NCBI GenBank assembly: GCA_014534095.1
Contig: JACVSD010000013.1
Coordinates: 1-24,999 of the forward strand
Reading direction: 5' to 3'
Length of the DNA: 24,999 nucleotides
Source: Nitrospiraceae bacterium
Lineage (GTDB): Bacteria; Nitrospirota; Nitrospiria; Nitrospirales; Nitrospiraceae
Position 1 is the stretch's first letter. Each line of letters opens with the position of its first letter. The notes under the pieces were generated by a model. It was not told the origin of the DNA and did no database searches. It saw only the letters and a program-made list of their open reading frames with translations. The position numbers and the translations under genes were made by a program. Positions 8,643 to 15,700 of the stretch are shown one piece after another.

Positions 8643-9127
8643 GACTTGAGGCTCCGGATCCGCTCTTGAAGGCGCCGCGCCACTTCGGGATGGACGAACT
8701 CCGTCAGGGCTCCTCCGTGCGTCGCAACGTCTTTGATAATGGTGGATGAAAGATACGAGTATTCTTCGCTCGGCATCAAAAACACGGTCTCCACGTGCTC
8801 GGCGAGTTTGCGGTTCACTAAGGCCATCTGAAACTCGTGTTCAAAATCCGAAATCGCGCGTAGGCCCCGGATAATGGCATGCGCACCCGACTGGCTCACA
8901 TAATCGACGAGCAATCCGTCGAACTCGGTGACTTCGACTTGTCCCAAGTCCTTCAGGACCAGGGTCACCATATCAAGGCGGTCCGTCAAATTGAAGAGCG
9001 GATGCTTGGCCGGATTGGGCGCCACCGCCACCACCACCTTATCAAAGACGCGCAGACTGCGTGTGATGATGTCGGTATGCCCATGCGTAATGGGATCAAA
9101 CGTGCCGGGATAGATGCCGATCTTCAT
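8639..9127 (-). CDS. coaD: Pantetheine-phosphate adenylyltransferase
   Basis: Transfers AMP from ATP to 4'-phosphopantetheine, the penultimate step of coenzyme A synthesis. The 162 residues are the standard length. The nucleotidyltransferase signature YPGTFDPITHGHTDII carries the (T/H)xGH motif at the N-terminus. IIRGLRAISDFEHEFQMALVN and the C-terminal YSYLSSTIIKDVATHGG (the ISSS/T-like motif that binds ATP phosphates) are present. Its ATG lies within the 4-bp overlap with rsmD (9124-9127) and its stop overlaps the aminotransferase start. The rsmD-coaD pair is a widespread bacterial arrangement, which supports both calls. Confidence 0.97.
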   Translation of the reverse strand: MKIGIYPGTFDPITHGHTDIITRSLRVFDKVVVAVAPNPAKHPLFNLTDRLDMVTLVLKDLGQVEVTEFDGLLVDYVSQSGAHAIIRGLRAISDFEHEFQMALVNRKLAEHVETVFLMPSEEYSYLSSTIIKDVATHGGALTEFVHPEVARRLQERIRSLKS

Positions 9128-9693
9128 GGCGCGGCTGTGCCCGAGTACGCAAACACAGACAGTGCAGTATCACCGTACGTGTATCGGCGGAGGAAGACGC
9201 ATGGCCCCAACTGAGCGGGCAGCGGCGCCTTGGCCGCATGCTCGGCAACGAGCCGGGCGTCGGGAGCAAAGAGGGCCTCCGGAGACACACCGGCCATCAA
9301 CGACGCCAGTTCCTGAGCTGCGGCATACGGCGGATCCGCAAAAACAATATCGTACGGCTCGCCCATCTGCTCCCTCCGACTCAGAAATTGTTGCACTGTT
9401 TGGCCTTGGACCCTCACGCAGTTGCTCATCCCGCAGTCCGAGAGGTTTCTCTGCATCAATTTCAACGCCTCGCGATTCGATTCGACACACACCACGTGCC
9501 GCGCGCCGCGACTGGCCGCCTCCATGCCGACGGCCCCGGTGCCGGCATATAGATCAAGAAAGCGGCTGTTCGGAAGCCGGCTTCCAAGAATCGAAAAAAG
9601 GGCTTCTCGGACTCGGTCGGATGTCGGACGGAGCGCCGTACCGCGGGGTCCGTGCAAACGCCGGCCTCGATGGGTCCCAGCAATAATCCGCAT
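9124..9693 (-). CDS. rsmD: 16S rRNA (guanine966-N2)-methyltransferase
   Basis: SAM-dependent methylation of G966 in 16S rRNA. The 189 residues fit the family. Opening RIIAGTHRGRRL, then RPTSDRVREALFSIL, SAM-binding motif I FLDLYAGTGAVGMEAASRG and the catalytic DPPY motif in VFADPPYA are all typical of RsmD. First gene of a minus-strand operon with coaD (4-bp overlap) and the aminotransferase. No clear Shine-Dalgarno precedes the ATG at 9693-9691, although the N-terminal alignment to the family makes the start secure. A candidate promoter lies at 9730-9759. Confidence 0.96.
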   Translation of the reverse strand: MRIIAGTHRGRRLHGPRGTALRPTSDRVREALFSILGSRLPNSRFLDLYAGTGAVGMEAASRGARHVVCVESNREALKLMQRNLSDCGMSNCVRVQGQTVQQFLSRREQMGEPYDIVFADPPYAAAQELASLMAGVSPEALFAPDARLVAEHAAKAPLPAQLGPCVFLRRYTYGDTALSVFAYSGTAAP

Positions 9694-9729
9694 GTAGAGA
9701 CATGTGGTCCGTTGATCAGCGAGTAGCGG

Positions 9730-9759
9730 ACTCTAACATAGCGATTTTGAAGGGGTCAA
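9730..9759 (-). promoter_or_regulatory. Candidate promoter of the rsmD-coaD-aminotransferase operon
   Basis: On the minus strand TTGACC (9759-9754), 18-nt spacer, TAGAGT (9735-9730). The -35 is a five-of-six match, the -10 four of six, about 30 nt before the rsmD start after allowing for the transcription start. Confidence 0.4.
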
Positions 9760-9836
9760 GGACAGGCTGAAGCGCAGGATGTAGGAAGAGGGCTCTGGGG
9801 GGAGGATGGCGACGCGGGAGCCATGCGCGCGTGTTT

Positions 9837-9865
9837 TTGACCGTCAACAACGAGAGGACTATAAT
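9837..9865 (+). promoter_or_regulatory. Near-consensus sigma-70 promoter antisense to the small zinc-ribbon gene
   Basis: TTGACC (9837-9842), 17-nt spacer, TATAAT (9860-9865). It is the closest match to consensus that I noticed in the window. The next plus-strand gene is radC, about 450 nt downstream, and the transcript would first run antisense through the zinc-ribbon gene (9963-10136). A hairpin-forming repeat (9895-9938) lies just inside the predicted transcript. It may therefore drive radC with a long leader, a small RNA, or both. Confidence 0.55.
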
Positions 9866-9894
9866 GCCGACCGCAGAGCGAACCGGCGGGGTGA

Positions 9895-9938
9895 CCCGAT
9901 CCGAAGAGACGACTCAGGAAAGCCTGTCTTGGATCGGG
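9895..9938. repeat. Inverted repeat / hairpin between promoter and zinc-ribbon gene
   Basis: CCCGATCC (9895-9902) is exactly complementary to GGATCGGG (9931-9938), and inside it CAGG-AAAG-CCTG forms a second stem with a bulge. No T-run follows on either strand, so it is not a standard intrinsic terminator. On the minus strand it lies 25 nt after the zinc-ribbon stop; on the plus strand it is 30 nt after the -10 at 9860-9865. Confidence 0.5.
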
Positions 9939-9962
9939 GTCTTGGGCATTCGCGTCCCGTCG

Positions 9963-10136
9963 TCAGCGTGTGCCGACCGGCTGAGCATCCCGCGCGGCCA
10001 GACTTTTCCTTCGATTGTTGGAAATGGTGCGATCAATGATCGCGCCACAGTTGATACACTTCCACGCGTAGAAAATGAGAAAGAAATCTGAAAACCGCTC
10101 CAACATCATCATGCCTTTGCACTTCGGACATTCCAT
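9963..10136 (-). CDS. 57-aa zinc-ribbon protein with two CxxC motifs
   Basis: Small protein starting MECPKCKGMMMLERF with Cys3/Cys6, and KCINCGAIID with Cys27/Cys30, so a four-cysteine zinc ribbon is predicted. The segment between the pairs is hydrophobic and aromatic (FSDFFLIFYAW), and a basic RRKSLAAR tail follows. The ATG at 10136-10134 has GGGAGG upstream at good spacing. A longer frame starting at 10277 has an unconvincing N-terminus and is rejected. Function is unknown: nucleic-acid or protein binding is possible, but nothing in the neighbourhood fixes it. It is divergent from radC and lies opposite a strong plus-strand promoter. Confidence 0.78.
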   Translation of the reverse strand: MECPKCKGMMMLERFSDFFLIFYAWKCINCGAIIDRTISNNRRKSLAARDAQPVGTR

Positions 10137-10321
10137 GGATCCCTCCCAGGTGGCGGCGTGTACAGCTGAGTCCGCAACAAAGCAAAACCTGCACCAAATT
10201 GTCATGCTGTCATATATCAAGTGGTTACGAGTTAAGTATTTCTTTGGTGGCGGAAAAAACGCCGGTTGGTTCGGCACAAAAACGTTCGACGTGTCATTTT
10301 TTTGTTCATCGCGATAGTTTT
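10137..10321. other. Divergent intergenic region between the zinc-ribbon gene and radC
   Basis: AT-richer than its surroundings, with a TGTCATgcTGTCAT direct repeat near 10200-10213, two short hairpins (GGCG...CGCC and GCCG...CGGC, about 10252-10276) and a run of seven T at about 10298-10304. It probably contains the start signals of both flanking genes, but I could not settle on a -35/-10 pair. No gene is seen. Confidence 0.4.
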
Positions 10322-11032
10322 ATGACTCCCACGGGACCTCCAAAGGGAATCACGTACTGGCCTGAGACGGAGCGTCCTCGTGAACGCCTGCTGGCCAATG
10401 GTCCGACCATGCTGTCGGATGGGCACCTGCTCGCGATTCTGCTCAGAACCGGTCGTCGCGATTCCTCGGCCGTCCAAGTGGCCATGGACGTGCTGCGTCA
10501 CGTCGGGGGAGTGGCGGGTTTGGCCAAATGTGGCATCGAAGAACTGTGCACCGTGGCCGGGGTCGGACCGGCCAAAGCCGCACAACTCAAGGCTGCGGTC
10601 GAATTGGGTCGACGGACTCTAGCGGAGCCGCTGTCGAGCGGCATGCGGGTCACCTGTAGTGGCGATCTCTTTAAGCACTTTCATCCGGCATTGCGGGATC
10701 TGAAGCGCGAACTCTTCAAAGTGGTATTGCTCGACGCGAAGAACGCCGTCCTCAAAGAAGTCACGGTGTCGGAGGGCAGTTTGACGCTGAGCATCGTCCA
10801 TCCTCGGGAAGTCTTTACACTGGCCGTGCGCGAATCGGCGGCTGGCGTCATTTTTTTGCACAACCATCCCAGCGGGGACCCGACGCCCAGCCCTGAGGAC
10901 CGCCAACTCACCGATCGGCTCGTCGCGGCCGGCCGGCTGCTGGGCATTCGTGTGCTCGATCATGTGATCGTGGGCGATCGCCGCTACGTCAGCTTCGCTG
11001 ACGAGGGCTGGCTGAACGAGCAGGGGACCTGA
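10322..11032 (+). CDS. radC: RadC family JAB/JAMM-domain protein
   Basis: 236 aa from ATG 10322, close to the usual 220-230. Layout: an N-terminal UPF0758 region (RPRERLLANGPTMLSDGHLLAILLRTG), helix-hairpin-helix VAGVGPAKAAQLKAAVELG (about 78-96), then a MPN/JAMM domain with HNHPSGDPTPSPED, giving metal ligands His180, His182 and Asp193. RadC was named for radiation sensitivity, but its repair role was not upheld and the biochemical activity is uncertain; the JAMM residues suggest a zinc hydrolase. A longer frame from 10199 adds 41 residues unlike the family, so ATG 10322 is preferred although its Shine-Dalgarno is weak. An EF-G-like gene follows 79 bp downstream. Confidence 0.93.
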   Translation: MTPTGPPKGITYWPETERPRERLLANGPTMLSDGHLLAILLRTGRRDSSAVQVAMDVLRHVGGVAGLAKCGIEELCTVAGVGPAKAAQLKAAVELGRRTLAEPLSSGMRVTCSGDLFKHFHPALRDLKRELFKVVLLDAKNAVLKEVTVSEGSLTLSIVHPREVFTLAVRESAAGVIFLHNHPSGDPTPSPEDRQLTDRLVAAGRLLGIRVLDHVIVGDRRYVSFADEGWLNEQGT

Positions 11033-11111
11033 GTCCCCATACCGACCAGAGAAACGGCGGAATGAGGAGGAGAGCCATCTAAACACTTTTGCTCAATGAG
11101 GAGGGCACGCC

Positions 11112-13208
11112 ATGGAACCGATTTGTGTGGAGCCCGTCAGAAATGTCGCGATTGTGTCCCACGTCGGGGCAGGCAAGACATCCCTCAGCGAGGCCTTACT
11201 CTACCTCAGCGGCGCCATTCCGGCTCTTGGCTCCGTCGCCCATGGAACGACGACATCCGATTTTGAGCCCGAAGCATTTCATCACCGTAGTTCCACCAGC
11301 AGCAGCCTGCTGCAGTTCACCTGGAATCAGACCCGCATCACTCTTCTCGACACGCCCGGCGCCCAGACACTGTTGGGCGAGCCGCTTGCGGCGTTGCGCG
11401 CTGTCGATGCGGTCATCCTGGTATTGACGGGACATCCCGGGGTGCGCACGGAGTTGGCCACTCTCTGGCGACGCATTGCCGAGCTGAATCTACCCTGCCT
11501 CGTATTCGTCAATGGATTGGATCGGGACGGATCATCCTTCCAGAGTGCACTCGATACGTGTCGTCATGGGCTGCAGTGCACGCCGGTTCCGCTTACCGTC
11601 CCGGTCGAAACCGAGGCCGGTCTGGACGCGGTGGTGGATTTGCTTCAGGACAAAGTGATCCGGTCTGGACCGCTGTCATCCAAGATTGAGCAGACCCCGA
11701 TTCCCTCCGATATGGAAGCGCGTGTGACGGAGGCGCGGAAACACCTGATTGAAGCGGTGGCTGAGAGCGACGAGACGCTGCTCGAGATCTATGTGGCGCA
11801 GGGCGATCTCAGCCAGGGCGACCTGGTCCGCGGCCTCCGCCGAGGGCTGCTGACGAGGCAATTTTTGCCGGTCTATGCCGGATGCGCCACCCGCACGATC
11901 GGCGTGTGGTCGTTGTTGAATGCTCTCGTCTTATTGGCGCCTTCGCCGCCCGAACGCACGATGATGCATCCGCCGAAGGGCATCCATCCGGACACCGGTG
12001 AAGCCTCTGCCCGGCAGGGCACCGTTCAGGAACCCTTTTCCGCCTTTGTGTTTAAAACTCTCATTGATCCATTCGCCGGCCGCCTTTCTTATGGCCGCGT
12101 CGTGTCGGGCACCATTCATGCGGATACCACCGTCCTCAATTCCACGCGGCACGTGCGGGAGAAGATCGGGCACATGTATACGATGCTCGGAAAGAAGCAC
12201 CTGAGCGTGTCCACCGCGCAGGCCGGCGACGTGATCGCGTTTGCCAAGTTGAGAGATACCCAAGCCGGCGATACGTTGTGCCACGAGGAGGCGATCTCCT
12301 ATCCCCGCCTCGAACTGCCCCGGCCCGTGTTGTCCTTCGCCATCGAAGCCAAGACCAAGGCGGAAATCGACAAGGTGAGCTTGGGCCTGCACAAGCTGAT
12401 CGAAGAAGATCCGACCCTAGAGTTCGTGCGGAATGCGGACACCAAGGAAATGGTCTTAAGCGGTCTGGGCCAGCAGCACATTGATTTGGCGCTCGAGAAG
12501 TTGCATCGCAAATTTGGCGCCAGCGTGACCCTGCACACGCCGAAAATCCCCTATCGTGAATCCGTCAAAACGACCGCCCAGGCGCAGGGGAAATATAAAA
12601 AGCAGACAGGCGGACATGGCCAGTACGGTGATTGTTGGCTGGAGGTTGCACCACTGGCCCGCGGAGAAGGGTTCGTGTTCGAAAGCCGGGTCGTCGGCGG
12701 GGCCATCCCGCGGAGTTTCATTCCCGCCATCGAGAAAGGCGTCCTCGATGCGCTGCATGAAGGCGTCGTCTGCGGCTTTCCTGTGGTCGATGTGCGCGTT
12801 TCCGTCTTTGAGGGGTCGTACCACGTGGTGGATTCATCCGAGATGTCCTTCAAAATTGCCGCCTCGATGGCATTTAAGAAAGCGATGGAGGAGGCGCATC
12901 CGGTACTGCTTGAACCAACCATGACGGTCGAAATTGACGCTCCGACCGACACCGTGGGCGCGGTCATGGGGGATCTCAACAGCCGCCGGGGCCGGATTGT
13001 CTCGGTGAACGCCAACGATCATGCCGAGCAGATCAAAGCCCTCGTCCCGCTGGCCGAGCTACTCACGTATGCGCCCGTGCTGCATGCGTTGACCGGGGGT
13101 CGTGGAAATTTTGTCATGGAGTTTGCGCGGTATGAGGAAGTGCCGCGCGAGATCGCGGGTAGAATTGTGGAGCATCACAAGACAGACCGGCAGGCGTTGG
13201 TGCACTGA
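11112..13208 (+). CDS. Elongation factor G-like GTPase, divergent (EF-G2 type)
   Basis: 698-aa translational-GTPase relative with the EF-G domain order: G domain (about 1-265), domain II, III, IV and V. The P-loop SHVGAGKTS (16-24) is intact and a switch I threonine is likely kept in RSST (59-62). However, the G3 motif is DTPGA (Asp80-Ala84) where EF-G has DTPGH, so the catalytic histidine is absent. The G4 motif is NGLD (134-137) instead of NKxD, losing the lysine that contacts the guanine ring. Domain IV/V motifs TGGHGQYGD and GVLDALHEG remain EF-G-like. Mycobacterial FusA2-type paralogues also depart from DTPGH. It is therefore unlikely to be the main translocase; ribosome-associated regulation is possible. 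GAGGAGGG precedes the ATG. A second copy of AATGAGGAGG lies 34 bp further upstream (11061-11070 and 11095-11104). Confidence 0.88.
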   Translation: MEPICVEPVRNVAIVSHVGAGKTSLSEALLYLSGAIPALGSVAHGTTTSDFEPEAFHHRSSTSSSLLQFTWNQTRITLLDTPGAQTLLGEPLAALRAVDAVILVLTGHPGVRTELATLWRRIAELNLPCLVFVNGLDRDGSSFQSALDTCRHGLQCTPVPLTVPVETEAGLDAVVDLLQDKVIRSGPLSSKIEQTPIPSDMEARVTEARKHLIEAVAESDETLLEIYVAQGDLSQGDLVRGLRRGLLTRQFLPVYAGCATRTIGVWSLLNALVLLAPSPPERTMMHPPKGIHPDTGEASARQGTVQEPFSAFVFKTLIDPFAGRLSYGRVVSGTIHADTTVLNSTRHVREKIGHMYTMLGKKHLSVSTAQAGDVIAFAKLRDTQAGDTLCHEEAISYPRLELPRPVLSFAIEAKTKAEIDKVSLGLHKLIEEDPTLEFVRNADTKEMVLSGLGQQHIDLALEKLHRKFGASVTLHTPKIPYRESVKTTAQAQGKYKKQTGGHGQYGDCWLEVAPLARGEGFVFESRVVGGAIPRSFIPAIEKGVLDALHEGVVCGFPVVDVRVSVFEGSYHVVDSSEMSFKIAASMAFKKAMEEAHPVLLEPTMTVEIDAPTDTVGAVMGDLNSRRGRIVSVNANDHAEQIKALVPLAELLTYAPVLHALTGGRGNFVMEFARYEEVPREIAGRIVEHHKTDRQALVH

Positions 13209-13219
13209 CGCGCGTCAGT
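13204..13219. repeat. 16-bp perfect palindrome containing both convergent stop codons
   Basis: ACTGACGCGCGTCAGT reads identically on both strands. The TGA of the EF-G-like gene (13206-13208) and, on the other strand, the TGA of the HtrA gene (13217-13215) sit symmetrically in it. As a hairpin it gives only 5-6 bp without a T-run, so a terminator role is weak. Confidence 0.6.
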
Positions 13220-14627
13220 CGGTCGCTTTGAGCACGACGTAAAAGGCCCGGTTTTCTCGGAGCACCCGCAGGAGCACCGTATCACCGCGGCGGACTCGCG
13301 CGAGCGCCGCGGTAAACTCGCCGACCGTCCCGACATCCGCCCGATTGACCTCTTTGATGAGGTCGCCTTCGCGCAGGCCTTCCGCTTGGGCAAGACTACT
13401 GGGCTCGACCTTCGTGATGAGCACGCCTTTGGCTTCCTGGAGCTTGAATTTGTCCGCTAATCCGGCCGTGAGGTCCTGTACATCCAGGCCCAGGCGTACT
13501 TCGGTTCTCCCTTGGGGAAGAGAGGCCACCACCGCCGCGTCGCGGCGTTCCGTGAGCGGCACGTCGAGAACGATCGGCTTTAAATCACGAACGACTTCAA
13601 TTTTCGAGATGGCGCCGGGGGGGAGGACGCCAATGAGCCGCGAGAGCTTGTTGGGGGAGTCCACGGTCACGCCGTCAATCCTGACGATGATGTCGCCGGG
13701 CCGGATGCCAGCCGAGGCCGCCGGGTCCTTCTCAAAGACTTCGTTGACAAGGACGCCTTCCCCTTCGCTGACCCCGAATTTCTTCGCCAACTCCGGAGTC
13801 AGCGGCTGGATGCCGACGCCGAGCCAGCCACGCACGACTTTGCCCTTCGCTAGTAACTGCTCGATGACCTGTTTGGCCATGTTGGACGGAATGGCAAAGC
13901 CGATGCCTTGCGCAAAGTTGATGATCGCCGTATTGATGCCGATGACTTCACCGCGCAGGTTGAACAGCGGCCCGCCGGAATTGCCGGGATTGATCGAGGC
14001 ATCGGTCTGAATAAAATTTTCATACCGGGACAGGTTGACATTCTCCCGTCCAATGCCGCTGACGACTCCTAGGGTGACGGTCCGTTCGAGCCCAAAGGGA
14101 TTCCCGACGGCCAGCACCCACTGCCCCACCTTGACGCGGCTGGAATCGCCGAATCGGGCGCTGGGCAACGGCCGCCCGGCGGTCACCTGGAGCAACGCCA
14201 GGTCCGTGTCGGGATCCTTCCCGATGACTCTGGCGATCAGTTTGGTCTTGTCAGAGAGCCGGACCTCGACCTCCGACGCATCGCCAATCACGTGGTTGTT
14301 TGTGACGATATGCCCCTCGCTACCGACAATGACGCCCGAGCCTGAGCCGGGTGAATTCGGTGGCGGACGGTCGCCGGCCGGCTCCCGGGATCTGGCGGAG
14401 CCCTGCAACGGAAATAAATTGACGACCGACGGTTTGGCAAGTTCAGCGAGTTCGGTGATGACGGTTTGGATCTCCTCTAGCATCCGCATCCCGGGGGAGT
14501 CGGTGAGGGCCACGTCGCTCGCCGACTTTGCAGGGGCCGGTGGGACGAGGACGGCGCTCAGGGTGACGAAGGTGAGTAGTATGCCGAGTCGTCGCAATGG
14601 AGCCATCCTCCTGTCCGCGACTTTCAT
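13215..14627 (-). CDS. degP: Periplasmic serine endoprotease, HtrA/Do family
   Basis: 470-aa trypsin-like protease with two C-terminal PDZ domains, acting on misfolded envelope proteins. A signal peptide spans about 1-36 (hydrophobic GILLTFVTLSAVLVPPAPA). The catalytic triad is visible: His112 in TNNHVIG, Asp142 in TDLALLQV and Ser217 in NPGNSGGPLF. PDZ1 begins near GWLGVGIQPLTPELAKKFGV and PDZ2 near VRLGLDVQDLTAGLADKF. The protein could equally be called DegQ/MucD. The start is uncertain: ATG 14627 has no ribosome site and ATG 14606 directly abuts AGGAGG. A TTG at 14597 lies 9 nt after AGGAGG and would give a tidy signal peptide LRRLGILLTF. It follows the TrkA-C gene by 27 bp on the same strand, so co-transcription is likely. 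Convergent with the EF-G-like gene. Confidence 0.95.
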   Translation of the reverse strand: MKVADRRMAPLRRLGILLTFVTLSAVLVPPAPAKSASDVALTDSPGMRMLEEIQTVITELAELAKPSVVNLFPLQGSARSREPAGDRPPPNSPGSGSGVIVGSEGHIVTNNHVIGDASEVEVRLSDKTKLIARVIGKDPDTDLALLQVTAGRPLPSARFGDSSRVKVGQWVLAVGNPFGLERTVTLGVVSGIGRENVNLSRYENFIQTDASINPGNSGGPLFNLRGEVIGINTAIINFAQGIGFAIPSNMAKQVIEQLLAKGKVVRGWLGVGIQPLTPELAKKFGVSEGEGVLVNEVFEKDPAASAGIRPGDIIVRIDGVTVDSPNKLSRLIGVLPPGAISKIEVVRDLKPIVLDVPLTERRDAAVVASLPQGRTEVRLGLDVQDLTAGLADKFKLQEAKGVLITKVEPSSLAQAEGLREGDLIKEVNRADVGTVGEFTAALARVRRGDTVLLRVLRENRAFYVVLKATD

Positions 14628-14654
14628 TCTATCGGATGCCGGCCCGGGTGCCTA

Positions 14655-15317
14655 CTATCCACCACCGGTTAGACCCTTTCCCAGCAAGGCCATTTGCATG
14701 GCGCCGGCGCCAGTGAACCACGGCGTGAGTCGTTCCAACTCGGATTGGAGGCCCAAGACGACCACGATGTCATCCGGTCGAAAGATCACCTCCGCCGATG
14801 GGGCGAGGAGGCAGGGTCCGCGCAAGATCACAGCAATCTGAATGGAGGGAAACCGGGGGAGGTCGGCCACACACTGGCCGGCGGCCGGCGCCTCCCGGCT
14901 GATCACGAGTCGTTCAATGGCTGCCGAGCGTAGACTCAAGTCGCGTTGCAGGCTGAGGAGATCATGATGAATGGCTTCAAGCTTGAGGTCCCGGATACGT
15001 GTATCGATGCGAACCAAAGAGGTCTTGATCTCCTGAACGCGAATGACCGCACGGTTCAAGACCGCCTCGACGGCGCCGGGGGCCACTTGGGAGGCACTGC
15101 CCGTAACAACCCTCCGGGACACCTGGCCGATGATCTGTTGTCCGACTTCACTGGTCACTTGGTCCAACCGCTCCAGAAGCACCGAGGCCTGCCAATGAAG
15201 TCTGATGATTTGAACCTTGCGATTGACGCGTTCCGATATGGCCAGAACGGTCTCATAGACGGCACTGCCGGTCATCGCGAGTTCTTTATGGATGCGCCCC
15301 AGGAGTTCCAGGCTCAT
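14655..15317 (-). CDS. TrkA-C (RCK_C) domain protein, stand-alone, with helical N-terminal part
   Basis: 220 aa from ATG 15317. Residues 1-135 are predicted mostly alpha-helical, with heptad-like stretches (LLERLDQVTSEVGQQIIGQV and a second helix near 88-130), no membrane span and no RCK_N nucleotide-binding fold. Residues 136-198 fit the TrkA-C/RCK_C domain: ISREAPAAGQCVADL, IQIAVILRGPCLLAPSAE, and FRPDDIVVVLGLQSELERL. RCK_C domains usually bind small ligands and gate potassium or other ion transporters; here no transporter is attached or adjacent. The frame extends upstream to 15569 but the extra residues are Arg/Pro-rich and lie across a probable promoter at 15420-15449. GTG 15371 is an alternative start. 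It precedes the HtrA gene by 27 bp, suggesting one transcript. Confidence 0.75.
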   Translation of the reverse strand: MSLELLGRIHKELAMTGSAVYETVLAISERVNRKVQIIRLHWQASVLLERLDQVTSEVGQQIIGQVSRRVVTGSASQVAPGAVEAVLNRAVIRVQEIKTSLVRIDTRIRDLKLEAIHHDLLSLQRDLSLRSAAIERLVISREAPAAGQCVADLPRFPSIQIAVILRGPCLLAPSAEVIFRPDDIVVVLGLQSELERLTPWFTGAGAMQMALLGKGLTGGG

Positions 15318-15419
15318 ATGTCGGCTGCCGCCGATGAAGCGGGGCGTCCTCTCGATTGGCCGCGTACTCACCGCCAGGGTCGAATGAAGCCTGCACAGGA
15401 AGTCGCGGTCGGCCCGCCG

Positions 15420-15449
15420 ACTATAGCATCCCAGGCCCCAGGCCGTCAT
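15420..15449 (-). promoter_or_regulatory. Extended -10 promoter for the TrkA-C/HtrA genes
   Basis: On the minus strand an extended -10, TGC-TATAGT (15428-15420), is preceded 18 nt upstream by ATGACG (15449-15444). Transcription would begin near 15413, giving a leader of about 95 nt to ATG 15317 and excluding the upstream in-frame ATGs at 15449 and 15569. Confidence 0.5.
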
Positions 15450-15647
15450 GCTCGATGGCCTAGGAAGATCAGCCTCCGTGAACACGTGTGATCGGCGCAA
15501 AAGAGAAACGGCAGGACCTGCCTCATGGGGATGTAGGCATTGGCGCTGTGGCTCGTATGGTGCGGGCATGCAGTGCGAGGCGGGCGATGAGTGCAGGGTT
15601 TTGCGCGATGCGCCTAGAAATTCCTACCAACTTGAGCAGTGCTGCGC

Positions 15648-15653
15648 TATACT
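15648..15653 (+). promoter_or_regulatory. Possible -10 element of the HU gene
   Basis: TATACT lies 48 nt before the HU start codon at 15701. A convincing -35 at 16-18 nt is not visible, so this is only a partial promoter call. Confidence 0.3.
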
Positions 15654-15700
15654 GCCGCCGCTTTAGGGCAGTGTCACAATCCAATTCAGGAGGATGTTGT

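Noticed and set aside
9831..10091. 86-codon plus-strand frame (or 76 codons from ATG 9864) opposite the zinc-ribbon gene
   Set aside because: Its only plausible start ATG (9864) overlaps the TATAAT -10 element, and its second half is the antisense of the well-supported CxxC protein.
10294..10304. T-run after ACGTTCGACGTGTCA as an intrinsic terminator
   Set aside because: The preceding stem (ACGT-TCG-ACGT) is only 4 bp and separated from the T-run, too weak to call.
10199..10321. N-terminal extension of radC by 41 residues
   Set aside because: The residues do not resemble RadC, and ATG 10322 gives the family length; the stretch is probably leader DNA.
15318..15569. 84-residue N-terminal extension of the TrkA-C protein
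   Set aside because: Arg/Pro-rich, unlike the rest, and crosses a probable extended -10 promoter; the helical domain begins at ATG 15317.
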